This document shows positions 1 through 7,012 of a stretch of 64,000 bases of DNA, in pieces. The stretch covers positions 1 to 64,000 of the forward strand of contig JAVHMA010000008.1 of NCBI GenBank assembly GCA_031081715.1, read 5' to 3'. Within the stretch, counting starts at the first letter, position 1, and each line of letters begins with the position of its first letter. The translations under genes and the position numbers were made by a program. This DNA is from Armatimonadota bacterium. Lineage in GTDB: Bacteria > Sysuimicrobiota > Sysuimicrobiia > Sysuimicrobiales > Humicultoraceae. The notes beneath the pieces are model-generated. The model made no database searches, was not told where the DNA came from, and was given only the letters and a program-made list of their open reading frames with translations.

Positions 1-74
1 CCGCGGGGCCGTCCGGTCGATGACCTTCATCGCGGCCGTCGGAATGTAGACGATGATCTACATCCAAGTAAATC

Positions 75-92
75 ACCGGCTACGGAGCCGGT
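75..92 (-). terminator. Weak hairpin after the AtuA/DUF4387 operon
   Basis: A perfect 7 bp stem (ACCGGCT / AGCCGGT) with a 4-base loop lies 20 bases beyond the stop codon of the DUF4387 gene. Read on the minus strand it is followed by GATTTACTT, a poor U-tract, so it may be a weak terminator or only an mRNA 3' end hairpin. A second inverted repeat (ATGTAGA / TCTACAT, 44-63) follows. I see no supportable gene in the first 111 bases. Confidence 0.4.
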
Positions 93-111
93 CAAGTCGC
101 GTCCGCCCGGT

Positions 112-423
112 CTAGGGCACCTCGAGGTCGAACAGCGGCGGGTACTGCTGCGAGCCGAAGACGTCGGTCTCGCCGGGATCGCCGCTGGGCCGCCTCCGGC
201 GAAGGGTGAACTTCACCGCCGGCGCGGCCTCGACGTGGACGAAGTGGGTCACGTCCCGAAGGGGCACCCGGTAGAGCCGCGCCACGGCCTCGCGCGTGAG
301 CACGCCCGAAGCCCGGACCCGCTCGTAGGCCGCCCGGTCGGCGAAGATGACATCGAACGTCACGTGGTCGACGCCCGCGTTCTTGCTGCGAATGGTCGTG
401 GCCAGGTCGAAGAGCCGCGGCAT
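112..423 (-). CDS. DUF4387 domain protein
   Basis: This 103-residue protein matches the small DUF4387 family, which is usually encoded next to AtuA-type proteins. The family core is visible as LATTIRSKNAGVDHVTFDV near the N-terminus and a Phe/Asp-rich C-terminus. I chose the ATG at 423, which gives MPRLFDL, rather than the longer frame that would overlap the upstream gene. The gene lies 8 bases after the AtuA stop codon and is the last gene of the GntR-led operon. Its biochemical role is not established; co-occurrence with AtuA suggests the two proteins act together, possibly as a complex. Confidence 0.8.
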   Translation of the reverse strand: MPRLFDLATTIRSKNAGVDHVTFDVIFADRAAYERVRASGVLTREAVARLYRVPLRDVTHFVHVEAAPAVKFTLRRRRPSGDPGETDVFGSQQYPPLFDLEVP

Positions 424-431
424 CGCCCCGC

Positions 432-1808
432 TCACCTCACCCCGGCGCCCACGTCTACCAGGCGCATCGGGAAGATCTCGCACGGGTCCTCGAGCGGCAG
501 CAGATGGTTGACCGTCCACGAGTAGGCCGGCCGTCCAAGCAGCACCTCGTCCACCGGGAGCGCCGCGGTGCCCGCGGTCCCCCTCAGCCCCGGGAACCGG
601 GCGAAGAAGAAGTTGCGCTGCGCGAGCGCCGCGATCGCCGCCGCCTCGTCGTCGGTCGGCGCCACGGCCTCGATCAAGAGCGCCACCTCATGCCCCGGGG
701 CGTCCCGCCGCGGCTCGCGCGCGCCCAGCACCCCGTCGCGGCCGAAGACGCGGAAGAACAGCTCGTACCGGCCGGGGCCCGGCGCCCCGTGCCGCTCCTC
801 CACCTTGGCGCGCGCCCACGCCTCCATGCGATCCACCAAGCCAATCGCGTGCGGGTCGCGCAGCGCCGCGAACGCGAACGCCCGCGCCCCCACGCGGCCG
901 GCGCCCTCCAGTTTCACCGCGTAGCCCGCGGCGGGTACCCAGCGCGCGCCGGTGACGCGCGTCCGCCGGGCGTCGACCGCCTCGTACCGGCAGGCGCGCA
1001 GGTCGAGGGCCCCGCCGGGCACCGCGTGGGTGAACGGGTCCTCGCGCTCGTACATGCTGTGGCTGATGACCGACGCGGGCGTGCACCGCTGGTCAGGGTG
1101 CATCGGCTCGAACTCGACCGCCTCGCGACTGATCGTGCCCAGCACGGTCTCCTTGGCCATGAACGGCTCCGCACACAGCGACGCGCACTCCAGGACCTTG
1201 CCGAGGTGGAAGGCCAACGCGCGCGGGAAGCCGGCCCGCAGCGGGAGCGCGGCGAAGATGGCGTCGTCGCACGAGCGGCCGCAGACGACCACATCGGCCC
1301 CGGCGTCGAGCGCGCGGACGATGGGCTCCACGCCCATCATCGCGACGATGTGATCCGTGCGCTCCACCACCGCAGGCGTCAGGGGCGGCCGCCCGCCGAG
1401 CCCCGGGGCCGGCGCGCGGCGCAGGCGGTCGAGCAGCGTGTCGCGCGCCACCTCGGCGTAGACCGCCGCGACCCGAAACGGGGGTAGGCGGCGCGCGCGG
1501 GCGATCTCCTCGAGCAGCCCGACGAACAGATCCACCCCGCGGTTCGTCCCGGTGTCCGACGCCGATCCGATGATCATCGGCGCGCCCTGCGCGCGCGCGG
1601 CGACCAGCATCAGCTCCAGGTCATGACGCTGCCAGTCTACCGGGCTGTGCTGCGCGTCCGCGCCGAGCGGGTAGGGCCCGATGTCACAGCTCCCCGAGTC
1701 GGCGACGTAGGCGTCGGGCCGGCGCGCGGCGCCGGTGTGAAAGCTGGCCGCCTCGATCGGCGTGAACCCGAGGTGCCCGGTGGGCGACAGCAGCGTCATG
1801 CGCTCCAT
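432..1808 (-). CDS. AtuA-like protein (DUF1446, acyclic terpene utilization family)
   Basis: The 458-residue product matches the DUF1446/AtuA family, named after the acyclic terpene (citronellol/geraniol) utilization cluster of Pseudomonas. Family hallmarks are visible: an N-terminal SPTGHLGF segment, YVADSGSCDIGPYPLG, a Gly-rich IIGSASDTGTNRG loop, and VVVCGRSCDDAIFAALPL in the middle. It lies 10 bases after the C26-type hydrolase and directly before DUF4387. The family is widespread in metabolic operons unrelated to terpenes, so a terpene substrate should not be assumed. The ABC importer in the same operon suggests catabolism of an imported small molecule. Confidence 0.85.
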   Translation of the reverse strand: MERMTLLSPTGHLGFTPIEAASFHTGAARRPDAYVADSGSCDIGPYPLGADAQHSPVDWQRHDLELMLVAARAQGAPMIIGSASDTGTNRGVDLFVGLLEEIARARRLPPFRVAAVYAEVARDTLLDRLRRAPAPGLGGRPPLTPAVVERTDHIVAMMGVEPIVRALDAGADVVVCGRSCDDAIFAALPLRAGFPRALAFHLGKVLECASLCAEPFMAKETVLGTISREAVEFEPMHPDQRCTPASVISHSMYEREDPFTHAVPGGALDLRACRYEAVDARRTRVTGARWVPAAGYAVKLEGAGRVGARAFAFAALRDPHAIGLVDRMEAWARAKVEERHGAPGPGRYELFFRVFGRDGVLGAREPRRDAPGHEVALLIEAVAPTDDEAAAIAALAQRNFFFARFPGLRGTAGTAALPVDEVLLGRPAYSWTVNHLLPLEDPCEIFPMRLVDVGAGVR

Positions 1809-1818
1809 ACCGTCCTCC

Positions 1819-2550
1819 TCATCTCCGGTGGCGCGCGGCCTCGACCAGCGCGCGGAAGAGCCGCAGCCACCGCCGGTCCCGGCAGGCGAGCAGCTCGGGG
1901 TGGAACTGGACGCCGACGAGGAATCCCGCGCGCGGAGGGCCCTCGACGGCCTCGATGACGCCGTCGGGCGCCCAGGCCACGGCGCGCAGCCCCCGGCCGG
2001 GCGTACGGATCGCCTGCCGATGCAGGGAGTTCACCGTCCCCGGCGCACCGACGAGCGCCGCGAGCCGCGACCGGGCCGCCACCCGGATGGGGTGCGCGGC
2101 AGGCGTCCCGGGTCGCGCCGCCTGGTGGCGCAGCGCGCCGGGCCAGTCGAGCACCAGGTCCCGCACCAGCGTGCCGCCCAGCGCCTGGCTGAGGGTCTGC
2201 ATGCCGCGGCAGATGCCGAGCACCGGCAGCGCGCGGGCGCGCGCGGCCAGGACCAGGGCGCGTTCGAAGCGGTACCGGCCCGGGTCGATCTGCGCGAGCG
2301 TCGGCCGGCGGCGGGCGGCAAACGCGCCGCGCGGCACCGACCGGCCGCCGGTGAGCACGAGCGCGTCCAGCCGGCGCGCGAGCGCCGCGGCCGCCTGCCT
2401 GGACGACGAAGGCACCAGCATGGGCACGCCCCCGGCGCGTATGACGGCGTCGACGACGAGCGCGTCGCGCCTGGCCGCGACACCCCCCGGTGCCGCGGCG
2501 GCCACCGCGATGCCGACCACCGGCCCCCGCGCGGGCCGCGGGCCGCTCAT
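1819..2550 (-). CDS. Class I glutamine amidotransferase-like hydrolase (peptidase C26)
   Basis: This 243-residue protein belongs to the gamma-glutamyl-gamma-aminobutyrate hydrolase (PuuD-like, peptidase C26) group of the class I amidotransferase fold. The nucleophile elbow GICRGMQ and the GVQFHPE motif supplying the catalytic His and Glu are both present, and VLTGGRSV forms an N-terminal glycine loop. The ATG at 2550 overlaps the stop of the upstream permease by 4 bases, so translation is probably coupled. In this operon it could cleave a gamma-glutamyl or other amide linkage of an imported compound. The exact substrate cannot be read from the sequence. Confidence 0.82.
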   Translation of the reverse strand: MSGPRPARGPVVGIAVAAAAPGGVAARRDALVVDAVIRAGGVPMLVPSSSRQAAAALARRLDALVLTGGRSVPRGAFAARRRPTLAQIDPGRYRFERALVLAARARALPVLGICRGMQTLSQALGGTLVRDLVLDWPGALRHQAARPGTPAAHPIRVAARSRLAALVGAPGTVNSLHRQAIRTPGRGLRAVAWAPDGVIEAVEGPPRAGFLVGVQFHPELLACRDRRWLRLFRALVEAARHRR

Positions 2551-3449
2551 TCGGCGCGCAGCCGCGGGTCGAGCACGTCGCGCAGCCCCTCGCCCACCAG
2601 GTTGACCGCGAGCACCAGGGCGACGATCGCCAGCCCCGGGAAAGTGGATACCCACCACGCGGTGAGCATGACCTCGCGGCCTTCGGCGACCATCGTACCC
2701 CAGGCCGGCAGGCGCGGCGGCAGCCCCAAGCCCAGGAAGGACAGCGACGCCTCGAGCACGATGAAGTGCCCCATCCGCAGCGTGCCCAAAACTAGGCTGG
2801 TGTGCAGCATGTTGGGCAGGATGTGCCGGCCGACGATGCGCGCGCTCGAGGCGCCGACGGCCCGCGCCGCGTCCACGTACTCCCGCGCGCTCTGCGCCAT
2901 GGCCTCCCCGCGCGCGACGCGGAAGAACTCCACCCAGCCCTTGAACGCCAGCGCGGCCACGAGGTTCCAGAACCCGGGCCCCAGCGCCGCCATCACCCCG
3001 ATCGCGAAGATCAGGTGCGGGAAGGCCATCAGCAGCTCGGCGAAGCGCGAGAGCGCGCCGTCCACGCGGCCGCGGTAGAAGCCAGCGGCCAGCCCGAGCA
3101 CCAGCCCCGGTAGCAGCGAGAGCAGCGTCGCGGCCAGGCCGACGAGCAGGGAGACCCGGCTGCCGAAGATGATTCGCGACCAGAGGTCGCGACCCAACCC
3201 ATCCGTGCCCAGCCAGTGGCCTCCCGGCGTGGCCGCGAGCCACGACGGCGCCGCCAGGCGGTTCTCCAGGTCCGACGCGCCGGGGGCGTACGGGGCCAGC
3301 ACAGGCGCGAACACCGCGCCGGCGGCCACCGCGGCCACGATGAGCGCGCCCAGCACCGCCGAAGGGTGCCCGGCCAGCCGCGCCAGCGTGCCCCACGCGC
3401 CGCCGCGCCGGGCGGGCCGCTGCGGGACCCAGGCCGCTAGGGTGGCCAC
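2547..3449 (-). CDS. ABC importer permease, DppC-like
   Basis: The 300-residue membrane protein is a DppC/OppC-type permease of a peptide/nickel-family ABC importer. It has the usual N-terminal helix, the periplasmic HWLGTDGLGRDLWSRII segment typical of DppC proteins, and a C-terminal EAA-type loop (ESLSFLGLGLPP variant, seen as EASLSFLGLG). The start lies 7 bases after the DppB-like stop, and the end overlaps the C26 hydrolase start. No DppD/DppF-type ATPase genes occur in this operon, so the ATPases must be encoded elsewhere or shared. Confidence 0.92.
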   Translation of the reverse strand: MATLAAWVPQRPARRGGAWGTLARLAGHPSAVLGALIVAAVAAGAVFAPVLAPYAPGASDLENRLAAPSWLAATPGGHWLGTDGLGRDLWSRIIFGSRVSLLVGLAATLLSLLPGLVLGLAAGFYRGRVDGALSRFAELLMAFPHLIFAIGVMAALGPGFWNLVAALAFKGWVEFFRVARGEAMAQSAREYVDAARAVGASSARIVGRHILPNMLHTSLVLGTLRMGHFIVLEASLSFLGLGLPPRLPAWGTMVAEGREVMLTAWWVSTFPGLAIVALVLAVNLVGEGLRDVLDPRLRAE

Positions 3450-3456
3450 GGGAGGC

Positions 3457-4467
3457 CTACAGCGCCATGCGCGGATCGAGATAGATGTAGCACAGGTCCA
3501 CCAGCAGGTTCGCCAACACGAACGTGGCCGCGTAGAGCATGACCGCGCCCTGGACGACGGGGTAGTCGCGGCTGAAGATGGCGTCCACCACGAGCCGCCC
3601 CATCCCCGGCCAGCCGAACACCGTCTCCACGATCATGTTGCCGCCGAGCAGCACGCCGAGCTGGAGCCCGACCACGGTCACGGTCGGAATCAGGGCGTTG
3701 CGAAGCGCGTGGCGCAGCACGACGACGCGCCCGGTCAACCCCTTGGATCGCGCGGTGGTGACGAACTGCTCGCGCAGGACCTCGATCATGCTCGATCGCA
3801 TGACGCGCGCCACCACGGCCATCAGGCCGGCGCCCAGCACGACCGCCGGCAGGGTCAGGTGGCGGAGCCCGTCCCACAGCGCGGCCCAGTTGCGCGTGAG
3901 CACGCTATCCAGCACCACGAACCCCGTCACCGGCCGGAGGAACACCTCGAAGCCGATCCGGCCCGAGGTGGGGAACCAGCCGAGCCGGACGGCGAACACG
4001 ATGATGGCCACGATCCCCAGCCAGAACGCGGGCATCGAGATCCCGAGGAAGGCCCCGCCCATGGCCAGCCGGTCGAGCCAGGAGCGCTGGTAGACCGCGG
4101 AGAGCACGCCCACCGGCACCGCGACGGCCAGGGCCACAACCGTGGCGGCGACGGCCAGCTCCACCGTGGCGGGCAGCGCCTCGACGAGCATGGCGAAGAC
4201 CGGCCGGCGGCGCGCGAACGACGTGCCCAGGTCCCCGCGCGCGGCGCCGGCTAGGAACTGGTAGAGCTGCTCGGTCACGGGGCGGTCCAGATGGAAGTCC
4301 CGCCGCAGCCGGTCGAGGTCCTGCTGCGAGATCGCCCCGGTCTGGCCGAGCACGATGTCCACGGGGTCGCCGGGCAGCATCCGCATGACGACGAACACGA
4401 CCACGGCGACCCCGACCATGATGGGGACCGTGTTGAGGACGCGGCGCAGGACGAGCAGCGTCCGCAT
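3457..4467 (-). CDS. ABC importer permease, DppB-like
   Basis: The 336-residue protein is a DppB/OppB-type permease. It opens with the conserved TM1 region followed by MLPGDPVDIVLG and the DPHLDRPVTEQ-type periplasmic stretch, and carries RSKGLTGRVVVLRHALRNA, the EAA loop that contacts the ATPase. The family terminus is recognisable as VDLCYIYLDPRMAL. It pairs with the DppC-like permease 7 bases downstream and follows the substrate-binding protein by 25 bases. Together they form the transmembrane channel for an unknown peptide-like or small organic substrate. Confidence 0.93.
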   Translation of the reverse strand: MRTLLVLRRVLNTVPIMVGVAVVVFVVMRMLPGDPVDIVLGQTGAISQQDLDRLRRDFHLDRPVTEQLYQFLAGAARGDLGTSFARRRPVFAMLVEALPATVELAVAATVVALAVAVPVGVLSAVYQRSWLDRLAMGGAFLGISMPAFWLGIVAIIVFAVRLGWFPTSGRIGFEVFLRPVTGFVVLDSVLTRNWAALWDGLRHLTLPAVVLGAGLMAVVARVMRSSMIEVLREQFVTTARSKGLTGRVVVLRHALRNALIPTVTVVGLQLGVLLGGNMIVETVFGWPGMGRLVVDAIFSRDYPVVQGAVMLYAATFVLANLLVDLCYIYLDPRMAL

Positions 4468-4492
4468 GCGTCTACCTCACGGCGTCCCCGGT

Positions 4493-6037
4493 CTACCGCA
4501 CGGTGTACCCGGCCTCGCGCAGCAGGGTCCGGGCCCGGGCCAGGTCGTAGGGGTACGCCTGCTGCCTGGGATTGTAGCCGAACCCGCTGGGCAGGAACGC
4601 GGTGGACAGGCGCGTGGCCGTGCCGCGGTAGACCGACCGCAGGATCGCTTCCCAGTTGACCGCGTAGTTGAGCGCCTGCCGCACCTTGGCGTCGTTGAAC
4701 GGGGGCCGCCGGTTGTTGAGCTCGACGCCGTAGACGCGCGTTCCCTGCGTGGTCTTCAGCGTCGTGCGCGGATCGCGCTCGATCTCCGGGATCAGGTCCA
4801 CCGGCAGGTCCTCGATGATGTGTACCTCGCCGGCCTTGAGCGCGGCCACGCGGGTGGCCGGTTCGGGCATCATCCGGAAGACCGCGCCGCGCAGGGGCGC
4901 GGGCCCGACCGGCGGCAGGTCCGGGGCGCCGCCGTAGTACTGGTCGTAGCGCTCGAGCACGATCTGCGAGTCCACCCGGCCGGTCACGTACCGGAACGGC
5001 CCGGCGCCGACCGGCCGCTCCGCGAACGCCCGGTCGCCCACGGTCTGGATGTAGCGCCGCGGGACGATCTGGAAGTGCACCAGCGCCTGCAGGAACACCG
5101 GGAACGGCCGCTCCAGGACGAAGCGGACCGTCCGGTCGTCCACGCGCTCCACCCGCTGCAGCGGGCCGAGCAGCGCGCGGCGCGGGCTGCTCTCTCCGCC
5201 GACACCCCGCTCGCGCAGAATGCGCTCGAACGTGAAGACCACGTCGTCGACCGTCAGCGGGTCGCCGTTGTGAAACGTGACGCCCTCCCGGACCGTGAAC
5301 TCGTAGAGCGTGGGCGAGGGCTGCCGCATCGCCGAGGCCAGCTCGAGGACCACCCGGTCGCGGGTCGTCCGCGTCACCAGACCGTCGAAGATGTTGCGCA
5401 GCACGGTCTCGGTCTTGCGGTCGCGGAACATCGCCGGGTCGAAGGTCACGATGGCGTTCGTGTTCATCCCCACCACCACGAGCCCGCCGCGCGCCATCCG
5501 GACGTCGTGGAGGTTGATCCGGCTGTCCATCGAGGGTTCCCAGTTCTCCACCAGGGTGCTCGCGCCGTGGATGTCCTGGCGGAAGTAGCCGAAGATCCAG
5601 GGCGCCTCGCGGAAGAGGATCTCCTGGACCTTGAAGTACGCCTCGCGCCGGCGGGCCGCATCGGTACCGGTCACGCCCTCCACCAGCAGGCTATCCACCT
5701 CGCGGTTCGAGTAGAAGGAGTAGTTGCCGCGGCCGCCCGTGGTGAACTTGGGCTCCGCCAGGTCGAAGGGATCGAAGTAGGCGCTGCCCCAGTCGGTGAG
5801 GTAGGCCTGGCGTTCGCCGGCCTGGATGCGGGCGATCAGGCTGGTGCGCTCCCACACGCGCACCTCGGTCTGCACACCGAGGCCCCGGAGCCCCTCGGCG
5901 ATCGCCTCGGCCTCCGGGCGCCGGAAGGCCTCGGTGTCCAGCGCGAACGAGAGCGTGCGGTCCTGGGCGCCGGCCGGCGCCAGGATCGCGAGGGCCACAC
6001 TCAGCAGAACGACGCCCGCGAGCAGATGTCTCCTCAT
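4493..6037 (-). CDS. Substrate-binding protein of SBP_bac_5 type with permuted domain order
   Basis: The 514-residue exported protein (signal peptide about residues 1-25, cut after PAGAQ) is a family 5 solute-binding protein, but the usual order is inverted. Residues 27-183 look like the normal C-terminal part: EAIAEGLRGLGVQTEVRVWE, a TDWGSAYFDP segment, NYSFYSNREVDSLL, and the terminal WEP motif. Residues 185-514 look like the normal N-terminus onward: LVVVGMNTNAIVTFDPAMF, ending at the ARTLLREAGY motif that ordinarily precedes the C-terminal lobe. The two natural ends are thus joined and new ends opened after LLREAGY, as expected for circular permutation. It is read as one uninterrupted frame just after the GntR gene and before the two permeases. 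Confidence 0.88.
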   Translation of the reverse strand: MRRHLLAGVVLLSVALAILAPAGAQDRTLSFALDTEAFRRPEAEAIAEGLRGLGVQTEVRVWERTSLIARIQAGERQAYLTDWGSAYFDPFDLAEPKFTTGGRGNYSFYSNREVDSLLVEGVTGTDAARRREAYFKVQEILFREAPWIFGYFRQDIHGASTLVENWEPSMDSRINLHDVRMARGGLVVVGMNTNAIVTFDPAMFRDRKTETVLRNIFDGLVTRTTRDRVVLELASAMRQPSPTLYEFTVREGVTFHNGDPLTVDDVVFTFERILRERGVGGESSPRRALLGPLQRVERVDDRTVRFVLERPFPVFLQALVHFQIVPRRYIQTVGDRAFAERPVGAGPFRYVTGRVDSQIVLERYDQYYGGAPDLPPVGPAPLRGAVFRMMPEPATRVAALKAGEVHIIEDLPVDLIPEIERDPRTTLKTTQGTRVYGVELNNRRPPFNDAKVRQALNYAVNWEAILRSVYRGTATRLSTAFLPSGFGYNPRQQAYPYDLARARTLLREAGYTVR

Positions 6038-6095
6038 GCTCCTTCCCCCCTTCTGCGCATCGTTCCCGCAGCCGCGCCCCGAAGACGGCCCGGCC

Positions 6096-6854
6096 TCACA
6101 GCGCGTACGCCCGGCGGATCGTGAACCGGTAGCGATCGCCGCGGTAGTAGGCGTGGTCGTAGGTAATGGGCGCGCCGGTCGCGGTGAGCACGGTCCGGCT
6201 GCTGGCGATCAACGCCTCGCCCTCGGCTGTGCCGAGCAACCCCGCGATCTCCGCGGACGCCGGCGCGGCCTCGTAGGTCTGCACGACTTGCGCGGGCTCC
6301 AACCCGGCCACGCGTCGGACGTGCTCGAGCACCAGCCCGAACGTCACCCGGCCCTCGGCTTCCGCGGCCAGCAGCGCGCGGGCGGTCGGGTCGCCGGTCT
6401 CCGACGGCAGGTGGATGCGGTAGAGCGCGAGCGGCGCACCGTTGCCCAGGCTGAGCAACTCCACCACGACGACGCGCTCGCCAGCGGGCAGGCCCAGCGC
6501 CCTGGCGACGTCCGCCGGCGCGGCGGCGGTCCGGATTCCGAGCAGGCGGGCAGCGGGCCGGTAGCCGGCCGCGGACACCGCCTCGGAGAACCGCACGACC
6601 CGGGTCAGGTCCTGCTCGATGCGCGGCCCGGCCACGAAGGTCCCCTTGGCCGGGACGCGGACGAGCAGGCCGGAGGCGACCAGGTCGCTCATGGTCTGTC
6701 GCACGGTCGTGCGGCTGACACCGTAGGCCTCGCAGATCTCGCGCTCGGAGGGTATGCGCTCACCGGGCCGGAACCGGCCGCCGCGGATGTGCCCGGCGAG
6801 CACCGTGGTCAGCTGGCGGTGGAGCGGGGTGGCGTCCTGACGCCGGAGTTTCAC
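6096..6854 (-). CDS. GntR family regulator with UTRA domain (HutC type)
   Basis: The 252-residue protein has an N-terminal GntR winged helix (about 5-75, with PSEREICEAYGVSRTTVRQT as the recognition region) and a C-terminal UTRA ligand-binding domain (about 95-245), the HutC subfamily layout. Translation starts at a GTG at 6854. It is the first gene of the operon that continues through the ABC importer to DUF4387. A symmetric operator at 6891-6912 lies 37 bases before the start, which supports autoregulation and substrate-induced derepression of the whole operon. The effector is probably the imported substrate or a derivative. Confidence 0.92.
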   Translation of the reverse strand: MKLRRQDATPLHRQLTTVLAGHIRGGRFRPGERIPSEREICEAYGVSRTTVRQTMSDLVASGLLVRVPAKGTFVAGPRIEQDLTRVVRFSEAVSAAGYRPAARLLGIRTAAAPADVARALGLPAGERVVVVELLSLGNGAPLALYRIHLPSETGDPTARALLAAEAEGRVTFGLVLEHVRRVAGLEPAQVVQTYEAAPASAEIAGLLGTAEGEALIASSRTVLTATGAPITYDHAYYRGDRYRFTIRRAYAL

Positions 6855-6890
6855 CGCAGGCCTCCCAGCGGGCTCAAGGCGCCCGCAATC

Positions 6891-6912
6891 TGGTCATGAC
6901 CAGTCATGACCA
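6891..6912. promoter_or_regulatory. Double palindromic GntR operator
   Basis: A perfect 12 bp palindrome TGGTCATGACCA (6891-6902) is followed by a second copy of its core GTCATGAC (6903-6910, then CA). The two centres are exactly 10 bp apart, one helical turn. GT-N-AC half sites are typical for GntR/HutC regulators, and this pair lies 37 bases upstream of the GntR start codon. Confidence 0.75.
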
Positions 6913-7012
6913 ACACGATACGCCCCCGTGGCCTGTGGTTCCTCCCTCGATGAGTCACGACAGGGCCGCCCGCACGCAGCCCGGAGGCCTGGGCCCGACC
7001 GGGTGCTGGCGG

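Noticed and set aside
44-63. Inverted repeat ATGTAGA/TCTACAT as an insertion-sequence end or att site
   Set aside because: There is no transposase or integrase nearby and no second copy in the window; it may be only an RNA hairpin.
504-1487. Long plus-strand frame opposite AtuA, and similar long frames opposite most genes
   Set aside because: These are Arg/Pro/His-rich shadows caused by the high GC third-position bias of the true genes. No domain motifs or ribosome sites support them.
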